From Prevotellaceae bacterium UBA1391 (lineage in GTDB: Bacteria; Bacteroidota; Bacteroidia; Bacteroidales; Bacteroidaceae): 64,000 nucleotides of DNA. Positions 33,802-42,750 of the stretch are shown piece by piece; position 1 is the stretch's first letter; each line of letters begins with the position of its first letter. Position numbers and translations under genes: made by a program. The DNA lies in contig DBQP01000016.1 in assembly GCA_002305265.1 (NCBI GenBank), positions 11,111 to 75,110 on the forward strand, in the 5' to 3' direction. The notes beneath the pieces are model-generated. The model was not told the origin of the DNA, did not search any database, and worked only from the letters and a program-made list of their open reading frames with translations.

Positions 33802-35361
33802 ATGAAAATACTGACCCCAGAAGAACTGCGCCAGGCGCTCGAGCACCCCGTCTTCCACCTCATCGGCGAGGCCGCCGACGAGCAGGGCATGGAGTGCTAC
33901 GTCATCGGCGGATACGTGCGCGACCTCTTCCTGCAGCGCCCCTCGGCCGACATCGACTGCGTCGTCGTGGGCAGCGGCATCCGCATGGCCGAGGCCGTGG
34001 CCGCCAAGGTGCAGCAGCGCAGCGGACGCAAGCCCCACGTGGCTGTCTACGCCAACTTCGGCACGGCACAGATACGGGCCGGACGCCTCGAGCTCGAATT
34101 CGTGGGCGCACGCCGCGAGAGCTACCAGCACGACTCGCGCAAGCCCATCGTGGAAGACGGAACGCTGGAGGACGACCAGAACCGCCGCGACTTCACCATC
34201 AACGCCATGGCCCTCTGCCTGAACGCCGGCCGCTATGGCGAGCTCGTCGACCCCTTCGGCGGCATCGACGACCTGCAGGACGGCATCATCCGCACGCCCC
34301 TCGACCCCGACATCACCTTCAGCGACGACCCGCTGCGCATGATGCGCTGCGTGCGCTTCGCCACCCAGCTCAACTTCCGCATCGACGACGAGACCTTCGA
34401 GGCGCTCGGGCGCAACGCCAGCCGACTGAGCATCATCTCGGGCGAGCGCACCATCGAGGAACTCAACAAGATCATGCTCGCGCCCCACCCCTCGAAAGGG
34501 CTCATCGAGCTCGACCGCTGCGGACTGCTCGCGCTCATCCTGCCGGAAATCACGGCACTGCAGGGCGTGCAGACGGTGAACGGACGCGCGCACAAGGACA
34601 ATTTCTACCACACGCTGGCCGTGCTCGAGAATCTCGTGAGCGCACAGCAGGCCCGCGAACACATGGCCGCCGACGCAGCTGCAGCAGCCGACCCCGCCTC
34701 AGCCTCTCCCGCCGACTCCGACGCCGACGGCGGCGGACTCTCGCCCGACGACCGCAAGCTCTACCTGCGCTGGGCCACCCTGCTGCACGACATCGGCAAG
34801 CCGCGCACCAAACGCTGGGACGCCGCCCTGGGCTGGACGTTCCACAACCACGACTACGTGGGCCAGAAGATGGTGGCGCAGCTCTTCCGCCGGCTGAAGC
34901 TGCCGACGGACGAGCGCATGAAATACGTGGCCAAGCTCGTCGGCCTGCACATGCGGCCGGCCGCCATCGCCGACGCCGAGGTGACCGACAGCGCCGTCCG
35001 ACGCCTGCTGAGCGACGCCGGCGACGACATCGACGACCTCATGATGCTCTGCGAAGCCGACATCACCTCGAAGAATGAAGTCAAGAAAGCCCGCATCCTC
35101 GAGAACTTCCGCATGGTGCGCGAGAAGCTCGAGGACCTGAAGGCACGCGACTACAAGCGGCTCTTCCAGCCCGTGGTCGACGGCGACGACATCATGCGGC
35201 TGTTCGGACTCAAGCCCTCGCGCGAGGTGGGACTGCTCAAGACGGCCCTGAAAAACGCCGTGCTCGACGAGCAGATTCCCAACGAGCGCGCTGCAGCCGT
35301 GGCCTTCCTGAAAGCGGAGGGCGAGAAAATCGGCCTCAAAATTTTGGAAAGTGCCGAATAA
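33802..35361 (+). CDS. cca: CCA tRNA nucleotidyltransferase / poly(A) polymerase family with HD domain
   Basis: A class II nucleotidyltransferase (519 residues) that probably adds or repairs the 3' CCA of tRNA; poly(A) polymerase activity is the alternative. The head domain has GGYVRDLFL and SADIDCVVVG (about 36-57, the metal-binding Asp pair), then RRDFTINAMA and DPLRMMRCVRFA. The C-terminal half is an HD phosphohydrolase domain (LHDIGKPRTKRW, His329-Asp330). Between them an Ala/Ser/Asp/Gly-rich insert of about 28 residues (288-316) looks like a flexible linker. Both tRNA-Asp and tmRNA here have functional 3' ends that need such an enzyme. Confidence 0.92.
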   Translation: MKILTPEELRQALEHPVFHLIGEAADEQGMECYVIGGYVRDLFLQRPSADIDCVVVGSGIRMAEAVAAKVQQRSGRKPHVAVYANFGTAQIRAGRLELEFVGARRESYQHDSRKPIVEDGTLEDDQNRRDFTINAMALCLNAGRYGELVDPFGGIDDLQDGIIRTPLDPDITFSDDPLRMMRCVRFATQLNFRIDDETFEALGRNASRLSIISGERTIEELNKIMLAPHPSKGLIELDRCGLLALILPEITALQGVQTVNGRAHKDNFYHTLAVLENLVSAQQAREHMAADAAAAADPASASPADSDADGGGLSPDDRKLYLRWATLLHDIGKPRTKRWDAALGWTFHNHDYVGQKMVAQLFRRLKLPTDERMKYVAKLVGLHMRPAAIADAEVTDSAVRRLLSDAGDDIDDLMMLCEADITSKNEVKKARILENFRMVREKLEDLKARDYKRLFQPVVDGDDIMRLFGLKPSREVGLLKTALKNAVLDEQIPNERAAAVAFLKAEGEKIGLKILESAE

Positions 35362-35373
35362 AATATATATTTG
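35343..35373 (+). promoter_or_regulatory. GH105 gene promoter overlapping the cca 3' end
   Basis: TTTG (35343-35346), exactly 19 bp, then TATATTTG (35366-35373) followed by CA: the best consensus match in the window. Its -33 box lies inside the last codons of cca. Confidence 0.8.
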
Positions 35374-35541
35374 CACATGAAAGACCCCGGCGGGGCGACA
35401 GACCGCTCAAACCACCAGCCCCGCCACAGACGCCGGCAGCCGGCAGCACAGACGCAGCACAGCGCAACAGGCCGTGCTGCGGCCATGCGGCCGGCATACC
35501 GCATGGAGCGCGATTAAGCCCCCATTCCATATCATCTCACT

Positions 35542-36699
35542 ATGAATCTGAAGACTACACTTCTCATGGGCAGCGTCATCGCCGCGCTGTCGACCTCCGC
35601 GCAGAGCCTGCCCGGAGCACCCGCTGCCAGCCAACTGAAATCGACGGCTGCACGACAGACCCTCGAACTCGTCGGCAAGGTACAGGACTACTGGCAAAGC
35701 CACCACTCCGCCCAAGTGCGCGGATTCTGGGACAACGCCGCCTACTTCACCGGCAACCAGGCCGCCTACGAGCTCACCGGCAACGAGCGCTACCTCGACT
35801 ACTCGCTGGCCTTCGCCGAGCACAACCGCTGGCAGGGCGCCACCGAGACAGACCGCCGCAACTGGAAATACAAGACCTATGGAGAGGGCATGCAGCACGT
35901 GCTCTTCGCCGACTGGCAAATCTGCTTCCAGGTCTACATCGACCTCTACAAGGCAGAGCACCGCGCCGAACGCCTGACGCGCACGCTGGAGGTGATGAAC
36001 CACCAGGCACGGATGGCCGAGAACGACTTCTGGTGGTGGAGCGACGCCCTCTACATGGGCATGCCCGTGTTTACCAAACTCTACACCATCACCGGCAACG
36101 AGCAGCTGCTCGACAAGCAATACGAATGCTTCGTGTGGACAGACAGCCTGCTCTTCGACAAGCAAGACCAACTCTACTACCGCGACGCAAAATACATCTA
36201 CCCGAAAGTGAAAACCGCCTGCAACGACGGCAAGAGCTTCTGGGCACGAGGCGACGGATGGGTGCTCGCCGGACTGGCCAAGGTGCTGCAAGACCTGCCC
36301 CGCGACTCCAAGTACCGCGCCTTCTACGTCGACCGCTTCCGCCAGCTCGCGGCAGGCGTGGCCAGATGTCAGCAGCCGGAGGGCTACTGGAGCCGCTCCA
36401 TGCTCTGCGAAGACGACGCACCCGGCTACGAGACCAGCGGCACAGCCTTCTTCACCTACGGCATGCTCTGGGGCGTGAACAACGGACTGCTGCCAGCCAA
36501 GACCTACGCACCCGTCATTGAGAAAGCGTGGAAATACCTCTCCACCATCGCCCTGCAGGCCGACGGCAGCATCGGCTACGTGCAGCCCATCGGAGAGAAG
36601 CCCGACCCGACGCGCACGGTGGACGCCCGCTCGCAGGCGCCCTTCGGAACAGGCGCATGGCTGCTGGCCGCCTGCGAATACGCCAAGTACTGCAAATAG
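35542..36699 (+). CDS. Glycoside hydrolase family 105 (unsaturated rhamnogalacturonyl hydrolase-like)
   Basis: An exported enzyme that probably removes the unsaturated uronic acid left by polysaccharide lyases on pectin-type oligosaccharides. The 385 residues start with a signal peptide (MNLKTTLLMGSVIAALSTSAQ). The (alpha/alpha)6-barrel family pattern is evident: FWWWSDALYMGMPVF with the catalytic-region Asp, FWARGDGWVLAGL, and ETSGTAFFTYGMLWGVNNG. No lyase or SusCD pair is adjacent, so it is an isolated accessory enzyme. Leader about 165 nt, with CACAGACGC repeated 22 bp apart near 35440. Confidence 0.9.
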   Translation: MNLKTTLLMGSVIAALSTSAQSLPGAPAASQLKSTAARQTLELVGKVQDYWQSHHSAQVRGFWDNAAYFTGNQAAYELTGNERYLDYSLAFAEHNRWQGATETDRRNWKYKTYGEGMQHVLFADWQICFQVYIDLYKAEHRAERLTRTLEVMNHQARMAENDFWWWSDALYMGMPVFTKLYTITGNEQLLDKQYECFVWTDSLLFDKQDQLYYRDAKYIYPKVKTACNDGKSFWARGDGWVLAGLAKVLQDLPRDSKYRAFYVDRFRQLAAGVARCQQPEGYWSRSMLCEDDAPGYETSGTAFFTYGMLWGVNNGLLPAKTYAPVIEKAWKYLSTIALQADGSIGYVQPIGEKPDPTRTVDARSQAPFGTGAWLLAACEYAKYCK

Positions 36700-36750
36700 C
36701 AGACATCGCCATAACCCATTGAATTCTCACCCTGTAAGCCTACAAACCCC

Positions 36751-38529
36751 ATGAACGATTTTTTCAAACAAGTGCTTGCCACCATCGTCGGCATCATCAT
36801 CCTGAGCGCCGTCAGCCTCATCCTGACCATCGTGACAGTAGCAACAATGGCCAGCGCCAGCGGCAGCAAAGACATTGAGGACAACTCCCTGCTCGTGCTC
36901 AAGCTGGACGGCGGCATCGAAGAACGCGCGCAAGACAATCCGCTCGCCGACATCATGGGCAGCGCAGCGCAGACAACCGGCCTGAACGACATCCTCCAGG
37001 CACTGCAGAAAGCCAAGGACAACGACAAGGTGAAGGGACTCTACATCGAGGCCGGCACCTTCAGAGGAGCCACTCCCGCCATGCTTCAGGAAATCCGGCA
37101 GGCCATCCTCGACTTCAAGAAGTCGGGAAAACCCGTCATCGCCTACGGCGACACCTATACACAGGGCGCCTACTACCTGGCCTCCACCGCCGACTCACTG
37201 GTCGTCAACCCGCAGGGATCCATCAACTGGTGCGGCCTCTCCACACAGACAGCCTACTACAAAGACCTGCTCGACAAGCTGGGCGTGAAGATGGAAATCT
37301 TCAAGGTCGGCACCTACAAGAGCGCCGTCGAGCCCTACTTCCTGAACGAGATGAGCGACGCCAACCGCGAGCAAATCTCAACCTTCAACAACGAGATCTG
37401 GGCACAGATGCTGACCGAGGTCGGAAAATCACGCAAACTCACCAACGAGGAGCTCAACCAACTGGCCGACACGTTCATGCTCCTGCGTGAAGCCGCTCAC
37501 TACAAGCAGAACAAACTCGTAGACAAGCTCGCCTACACGACGGAAGTACCGCAAATCATCGCCAACACCCTCGGCCTCGAATCGAAGGACGACTACCACA
37601 CAATCAGCATCGGTGAGATGGCAGCCGCCGCCAGCAGCGAGCCGAAAGGCAAGAGCGGCAACCTCATCGCCGTCTACTACGCCAGCGGAAGCATCGTCGA
37701 CACTCCGGCAACCGGACTGACAGGAGTCAGCGAGATCGTCGGCGCCGACGTCGTGAGCGACCTTCAGGAACTCGCAGAAGACGACGACATCGATGCCGTC
37801 GTGCTGCGTGTCAACTCTCCCGGCGGCAGCGCCTATGCCAGCGAGCAAATCTGGCATGCGGTGAAGATGCTGAAAGAGAAGAAACCCGTCGTCGTCTCCA
37901 TGGGCGGATACGCCGCCTCGGGCGGATACTACATATCCTGCGGCGCCGACTGGATTGTGGCAGAACCCACCACACTCACAGGCTCGATTGGCATCTTCGG
38001 CGTATTCCCCACTGCACAGACGCTGCTCAACGACAAACTCGGTGTCCATCTCCAGTCCGTCAAGACCAACAGCCTGTCCGACTTCGGCGATGTCTCCCGC
38101 GAAATGAACGAGGGCGAGAAAAGCATTATGCAGAACTACGTCAACCGCGGCTACGAGTTGTTCACAAAACGCTGCGCCGACGGCAGAAAAATGAAGCAGG
38201 ACGCCATCAAAGCCATTGCGGAAGGACGAGTTTGGACAGGCGTCCACGCCAAATCCATCGGACTGGTCGACCAGCTCGGCAACCTCAACGACGCAATCAA
38301 GCAAGCCGCCAAGCGCGCGAAAGTGAGCGAGTACAGCGTCATCAACGAGCCTGCGCAGCCATCGTTCATCGAAAGCCTCATGGAGAGCGCGAATCGCTCC
38401 AGCTATGCCGACGCCAAGATTCGGAAAATGCTGGGCGACCACGCCAACTTCTTCGACGTACTGAACCGCCTCAACGGCAAAGGCAGTGTTCAGGCTGAAA
38501 TTCCCTGTTACTTCATCTTCAATTTGTAG
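36751..38529 (+). CDS. sppA: Signal peptide peptidase SppA, 67-kDa type
   Basis: A membrane-anchored serine protease that digests released signal peptides. The 592-residue protein has an N-terminal membrane segment (about 8-34) and two tandem SppA domains. The general-base Lys is Lys190 in KVGTYKSAVEPYF and the nucleophile is Ser390 in GGYAASGGYYIS, which fit the long E. coli-like form. Other landmarks are GSINWCGLS and TLTGSIGIFGVFP. It is separated from GH105 by 51 bp and may share its transcript. Array N6 begins just after the stop. Confidence 0.95.
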   Translation: MNDFFKQVLATIVGIIILSAVSLILTIVTVATMASASGSKDIEDNSLLVLKLDGGIEERAQDNPLADIMGSAAQTTGLNDILQALQKAKDNDKVKGLYIEAGTFRGATPAMLQEIRQAILDFKKSGKPVIAYGDTYTQGAYYLASTADSLVVNPQGSINWCGLSTQTAYYKDLLDKLGVKMEIFKVGTYKSAVEPYFLNEMSDANREQISTFNNEIWAQMLTEVGKSRKLTNEELNQLADTFMLLREAAHYKQNKLVDKLAYTTEVPQIIANTLGLESKDDYHTISIGEMAAAASSEPKGKSGNLIAVYYASGSIVDTPATGLTGVSEIVGADVVSDLQELAEDDDIDAVVLRVNSPGGSAYASEQIWHAVKMLKEKKPVVVSMGGYAASGGYYISCGADWIVAEPTTLTGSIGIFGVFPTAQTLLNDKLGVHLQSVKTNSLSDFGDVSREMNEGEKSIMQNYVNRGYELFTKRCADGRKMKQDAIKAIAEGRVWTGVHAKSIGLVDQLGNLNDAIKQAAKRAKVSEYSVINEPAQPSFIESLMESANRSSYADAKIRKMLGDHANFFDVLNRLNGKGSVQAEIPCYFIFNL

Positions 38530-38551
38530 GCGAAGCACAGGGATGCTGAAG

Positions 38552-38700
38552 CACCGGCGAACTGAAGCTGCAGTATTTGCATACTGAATCTGCGGCACCG
38601 GCGAACTGAATCTGCGGCATTAGTATTCAAAAGCTGCGGCACCGGCAAACTGAAGCTGCAGCATTTGCATACTGGATTTTCAGGCTTCGCAAACTGACTT
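38552..38700. repeat. 22-bp tandem array N6 (7 units)
   Basis: ACTGAAGCTGCAG-type 13-bp cores begin at 38561, 38583, 38605, 38627 (diverged), 38649, 38671 and 38693, all 22 bp apart. They are separated by 9-bp linkers alternating between CACCGGCGA and TATTTGCAT types, so 44 bp is the higher-order unit. The array starts 23 bp after the sppA stop. Same core-plus-linker layout as the palindromic arrays but a different sequence. Confidence 0.95.
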
Positions 38701-38778
38701 CTCACATCCCGGACAAAAACGCTGCATGCCCAGCGCATGGCGACGCTGCATCCGAATTATTCACTCAGCACATCCAGC

Positions 38779-39897
38779 ATGGAAGGCGACCACATCAAAA
38801 TATGTCATTGGCTGACGCCACTCTCCTGGTTATACGGACTGGGTGTGACGTTGCGCGACATTCTCTATGAGAGCGGTGTGCTGAAAAGTCGCAGTTTCGA
38901 CATCCCCATCATCAGCGTGGGGAACATCACCGTTGGCGGAACAGGGAAGACTCCACACACGGAATACCTCATCCGCCTGCTCAGCGAGCGCTACCAAGTG
39001 GGCGTTCTGAGCCGCGGCTACAAGCGGAAGACGAAGGGCTACCGCCTTGCCACTTCGTCAACTCCGATGCGGGAAATCGGCGACGAGCCGTTCCAGATGA
39101 AGCAGAAATTCCCTCAAATCTTCATGGCTGTGGACCGGGACCGTTGCGAGGGCATCGAACGTCTGTGCTGCGCCAACATCCGTCCGCCGGTCGACGTGAT
39201 CTTGCTCGACGACGCTTTCCAGCACAGAGCCGTAAAGCCGGGAGTCAACATCGTGCTAATGGACTACCACCGGCTCGTCTATTTCGACAAGTTGCTGCCT
39301 GCCGGACGTCTGCGCGAGCCAGTCTCAAGCCTGCGGCGCGCCGACATCGTCATCGTCACGAAGTGTCCTCCACAGATCAAGACGATGGAAGAACGAGGCA
39401 TTACGCGCTCGCTCGACCTGCAGGCTTGGCAGAAAATCTATTTCACGACCTTCCGCTACCAAGCCTTGCGCCATCTCGCCAGCGGCAGGGAGATGCCTCT
39501 CGAGCGTCTTCGGCAGAATGACTACGCGGTCATTCTGCTCACCGGCATCGCCACGCCTCGGCAGATGGAATACGACTTGCGCAAGGTCTGCGACTTCACG
39601 TCGCTGCATTTCCCCGACCATCACAACTTCACGCGGAAGGACCTGGCCGCCGTCGAACGCATCATCCAGCAGGCGCAGTCCCATCAGCGCGAGGTGATTG
39701 TCATCACGACGGAGAAGGACGCAACCCGCCTCACGCCCCTTCTCAACGCAAACTCGGGGCGCAAGAAGCCCTACCGCGGCGCACTGCCCGACGTGCTTCA
39801 TGTGCTCCCGATCGAAGTACAGTTCCTCGACAATCAAGCCGAAGACTTTAACCACAACATCCTAAGTTATGTACAAGAACATTCTCGAAACCGCTGA
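38779..39897 (+). CDS. lpxK: Tetraacyldisaccharide 4'-kinase
   Basis: LpxK phosphorylates the 4' position of the lipid A disaccharide precursor at the inner membrane. The P-loop is VGGTGKT (52-58) in ISVGNITVGGTGKTPHTEYL, followed by VGVLSRGYKRKT, GDEPFQM and ILLDDAFQHRAV, all typical. The frame is open to an ATG at 38737, but MEGDHIKICHWLTPLSW from 38779 matches the family N-terminus (372 residues). Its end overlaps the purine nucleoside phosphorylase start by 29 bp. Confidence 0.94.
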   Translation: MEGDHIKICHWLTPLSWLYGLGVTLRDILYESGVLKSRSFDIPIISVGNITVGGTGKTPHTEYLIRLLSERYQVGVLSRGYKRKTKGYRLATSSTPMREIGDEPFQMKQKFPQIFMAVDRDRCEGIERLCCANIRPPVDVILLDDAFQHRAVKPGVNIVLMDYHRLVYFDKLLPAGRLREPVSSLRRADIVIVTKCPPQIKTMEERGITRSLDLQAWQKIYFTTFRYQALRHLASGREMPLERLRQNDYAVILLTGIATPRQMEYDLRKVCDFTSLHFPDHHNFTRKDLAAVERIIQQAQSHQREVIVITTEKDATRLTPLLNANSGRKKPYRGALPDVLHVLPIEVQFLDNQAEDFNHNILSYVQEHSRNR

Positions 39898-40678
39898 ATA
39901 TCTTCGCCAGCGCATGCAGACGAAACCGGAGACCGCCATCATTCTCGGCAGCGGTCTGGGGCGTCTTGCCGAAGAAATCGAAGTTACGCAGGAGTTTTCC
40001 TACGCCGACATTCCCAATTTTCCGGTATCAACCGTCGAGGGCCATTCGGGCAAACTGATTCTGGGCCGTCTCGCCGGCAAGGATGTCATGGCCATGCAGG
40101 GACGCTTTCATTTCTATGAAGGCTACTCCATGAAGGAAGTCACGTTTCCGGAGCGCGTCATGCATGAGCTGGGCATAAAGAATCTGCTTGTCAGCAACGC
40201 GGCCGGCGGCATGAATCCCGCCTTCTCCATCGGCGACCTCATGATCATCACCGACCACATCAACGCCTTTCCGGAACATCCGCTCCGCGGCAAGAACGTG
40301 CCCACGGGCCCTCGCTTCCCCAGCATGCACGAGGCCTACGACAAGGACTTCATCCGCATCGTCAAGGAAGTGGCCGCAGCCCACGACATCAAGGTGCAGG
40401 AGGGCGTCTATCTCGGCACCCAGGGGCCTACCTACGAGACGCCGGCCGAATACCGCATGTTCCACGCCTGGGGCGCCGACGCCGTGGGCATGAGCACCGT
40501 GCCTGAGGTCATCGTGGCCGTCCACCAGGGCATGCGCGTGTTCGGCGTGAGCATCATCACCGACCTCGGTGGCTTCGGCGAAGCCGTGAAAGTCACGCAT
40601 GAGGAGGTGACCGCCGCCGCCAATGCCGCCCAGCCCAAGATGGCGCTGCTCATGGGCGAGCTTATCAACCGCATCTGA
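39869..40678 (+). CDS. Purine nucleoside phosphorylase (PNP-I, trimeric type)
   Basis: Cleaves purine nucleosides with phosphate to base and ribose-1-phosphate for salvage. The 269 residues carry ILGSGLGRLAEEI near 25, VEGHSGKLILGRL, MQGRFHFYEGYS, VSNAAGGMNP and YETPAEYRMFHAWGADAVGMSTVPEVI, the pattern of trimeric guanosine/inosine-type enzymes. The start lies inside lpxK (29-bp overlap), so the two genes are translated from one message. The last three codons are part of a 43-bp direct repeat. A terminator follows at 40829. Confidence 0.94.
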   Translation: MYKNILETAEYLRQRMQTKPETAIILGSGLGRLAEEIEVTQEFSYADIPNFPVSTVEGHSGKLILGRLAGKDVMAMQGRFHFYEGYSMKEVTFPERVMHELGIKNLLVSNAAGGMNPAFSIGDLMIITDHINAFPEHPLRGKNVPTGPRFPSMHEAYDKDFIRIVKEVAAAHDIKVQEGVYLGTQGPTYETPAEYRMFHAWGADAVGMSTVPEVIVAVHQGMRVFGVSIITDLGGFGEAVKVTHEEVTAAANAAQPKMALLMGELINRI

Positions 40679-40797
40679 CCCCGCGTCTTCCGCCCACCGC
40701 TGCTGTGCCGGACGCATCTGACTCCGCACCTTCCGCCTGCCGCTGCTGTGCCGGACGCATCTGATTCCGCGCCTTCCGCCCGTCGACACTGCACGGA
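40670..40797. repeat. 43-bp direct repeat N7, 3 copies, first copy includes a stop codon
   Basis: CGCATCTGA begins at 40670, 40713 and 40756, followed each time by CCGCRYCTTCCGCC and, in copies 1 and 2, CCGCTGCTGTGCCGGA. In copy 1 CGCATCTGA is the last Arg-Ile-stop of the phosphorylase, so the array appears to have been copied outward from the gene's end. The period is one base short of 44 (2 x 22). Confidence 0.9.
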
Positions 40798-40828
40798 CGA
40801 AGGCCGCGTCTGCCATCCTGATATCATG

Positions 40829-40896
40829 AAAGCTGTAGATGCCTGCCGGCAGAGCCCCATCCCGCCGGCAGACATCGCAGCTTTTGTTTTTTCTCA
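40829..40896 (+). terminator. Strong terminator just upstream of thiL
   Basis: AAAGCTG (40829-40835) pairs with CAGCTTT (40878-40884), with GATG/CATC and CTGCCGGC/GCCGGCAG pairing inside, then a T-run (TTTTGTTTTTT). It ends only about 24 bp before the thiL ATG, so it is either the terminator of the lpxK message or an attenuator for thiL. Confidence 0.75.
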
Positions 40897-40919
40897 TCCT
40901 CCTTTTCCCACACCCAACC

Positions 40920-41999
40920 ATGACCCAGATATCCACGCTCGGCGAGTTCGGACTCATCCGCCGGCTCACCGAGGACATCGAAATCAAGAACGCCGAAACA
41001 CGCAAAGGCGTGGGCGACGACTGCGCCATCCTCAAGTTTGAGGAAGGCTACGAGCAGCTCGTCACCACCGACCTGCTCATGGAAGGCGTCCACTTCGACC
41101 TCACCTACATTCCCCTCAAGCACCTCGGCTACAAGAGCGCCATGGTCAACTTCTCCGACGTCTACGCCATGGGCGGCCAGCCCAAGCAGATCACCGTGAG
41201 CCTTGCCCTCGGCAAGCGCTTCACCATCGAAGACATGGACGAGTTCTATGCCGGCCTCCGCCTAGCCTGCGACGCGCACGGCGTCGACATCGTCGGCGGA
41301 GACACCACCAGCTCGCTCACCGGCCTCGCCATCTCCATCACCTGCATCGGCATCGTCGAGGAAGGACAGGCCATCCTGCGCAGCGGTGCGAAAGACACCG
41401 ATATCATCTGCGTGAGCGGCAATCTCGGCGCCGCCTACATGGGCCTGCAGCTGCTCGAACGGGAGAAGCGCGTCTACTATGCCCAGCTCGACGACGCCCG
41501 CCGTCTCGAAGGCACGGCCCGCGAGGACGCCCTGCGCGAACTCGAGACGGCCCAGCCCGACTTCTCCGGACATGAATACCTGCTCGAGCGCCAGATGAAG
41601 CCCGAAGCGCGGCGCGACATCATCGAGCGCCTGCGCCAGGCCGGCATACGCCCCACGGCCATGATGGACATCAGCGACGGACTCTCCTCCGAGCTCATGC
41701 ACATCTGCCGCCAGTCGAACACCGGCTGCCGCGTCTACGAAGAGCGCATCCCGCTCGACTATCAGACGGCGGCCATGGCCGAAGAACTCAACATGAACGT
41801 AACCACCTGCGCCCTCAACGGCGGCGAGGACTATGAGCTGCTCTTCACCATCCCCATCGCCGACCACGAGAAAATTGCCGACGTGGAGGACGTGAAAATC
41901 ATCGGACACATCACCAAGCCCGAGCTCGGTCTGGCCCTCATCACGCGCGACGGCGCAGAATTCGAGCTCAAGGCCCAGGGCTGGAATCCGCTGGCCTGA
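40920..41999 (+). CDS. thiL: Thiamine-monophosphate kinase
   Basis: ThiL phosphorylates thiamine monophosphate to the cofactor thiamine diphosphate. The family start TLGEFGLIRRL fixes the ATG at 40920 (359 residues). Landmarks are KGVGDDCAIL, TTDLLMEGVHFDLTYIPLKHLGYKS, NFSDVYAMGG, VGGDTTSS and MDISDGLSSELMHIC, with the Asp residues binding Mg-ATP. It has an insertion of about 25 residues around 190-225 relative to the E. coli enzyme. No TPP riboswitch was recognised. Its expression must cope with the terminator 24 bp upstream. Confidence 0.94.
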   Translation: MTQISTLGEFGLIRRLTEDIEIKNAETRKGVGDDCAILKFEEGYEQLVTTDLLMEGVHFDLTYIPLKHLGYKSAMVNFSDVYAMGGQPKQITVSLALGKRFTIEDMDEFYAGLRLACDAHGVDIVGGDTTSSLTGLAISITCIGIVEEGQAILRSGAKDTDIICVSGNLGAAYMGLQLLEREKRVYYAQLDDARRLEGTAREDALRELETAQPDFSGHEYLLERQMKPEARRDIIERLRQAGIRPTAMMDISDGLSSELMHICRQSNTGCRVYEERIPLDYQTAAMAEELNMNVTTCALNGGEDYELLFTIPIADHEKIADVEDVKIIGHITKPELGLALITRDGAEFELKAQGWNPLA

Positions 42000-42147
42000 G
42001 CCCTCGCCCGTCGCCGCCAGCCGGGCGCCTCAGCCCCGTCTCCCACCGCCGCCACAGGCCGCAGGCCCCTGCCGCGCGGCCGCTGGCCAAGAGACGGCAC
42101 CCACAGGCGGCCCCGCCCCTCGCCCACTGCAAACCCCTCACTCCCTC

Positions 42148-42735
42148 ATGAAACTCATCTATTTCCACGGTTTCGCCTCCAGCGGCGCCAGCGGCACCGT
42201 CCAACTCCTGCGCCTCCTCCTACCCGACGACGACATCATCGCGCCCGACATCCCCGTCGACCCCATCGAGGCCCTGCCCCTGCTGCGCGAGCTCTGCGCG
42301 CAGGAGCAGCCCGACATCATCGTCGGCACCTCCATGGGCGGCATGTATGCGCAGCAGATGTTCGGCTACCGCCGCATCTGCGTCAACCCCGCCTTCAACA
42401 TGTCGACCATGAGCCAGCGCATGAAAACCGGCACCCACCGCTGGCTCAACGGCCGCAAGAACCACGAGAAGGAATTCCACATCAGCAAGGACATCATCCA
42501 GCACTTCAACCAGATGGAGCGCCAGCAGTTCAAGGGCATCACCGCAGCCGACGCCGAACTCTGCTACGGGCTCTTCGGCACGGCCGACACGGTGGTGAAG
42601 AACGGCTACCAGACTTTCACCAAACACTACCCCACCTCCCATGCCATCCGCTTCGAAGGCGAGCACCAGCTCAACGAGAAAGCGCTCCGCAAGGCCGTCC
42701 TTCCCCTCATCAGCCAACTACTCAACCCTTCCTAA
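42148..42735 (+). CDS. YqiA/YcfP-family alpha/beta-fold hydrolase
   Basis: A small serine esterase-like protein (195 residues) of the YqiA/YcfP group. MKLIYFHGFASSGAS opens with the oxyanion-hole HGF motif, and the nucleophile elbow is GTSMGGMYAQ (Ser near residue 61). The Asp (GTADTVV) and His (FEGEHQLNE) of the triad are in place. Physiological substrate unknown. Located between thiL (148 bp upstream) and GH16 (15 bp downstream, so probably co-transcribed). Confidence 0.88.
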   Translation: MKLIYFHGFASSGASGTVQLLRLLLPDDDIIAPDIPVDPIEALPLLRELCAQEQPDIIVGTSMGGMYAQQMFGYRRICVNPAFNMSTMSQRMKTGTHRWLNGRKNHEKEFHISKDIIQHFNQMERQQFKGITAADAELCYGLFGTADTVVKNGYQTFTKHYPTSHAIRFEGEHQLNEKALRKAVLPLISQLLNPS

Positions 42736-42750
42736 ACCTCAAAAACCTTT

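Noticed and set aside
40798..40919. TPP riboswitch before thiL
   Set aside because: The conserved CTGAGA and ACCTGATC-type blocks are absent. Only a terminator hairpin is clear.
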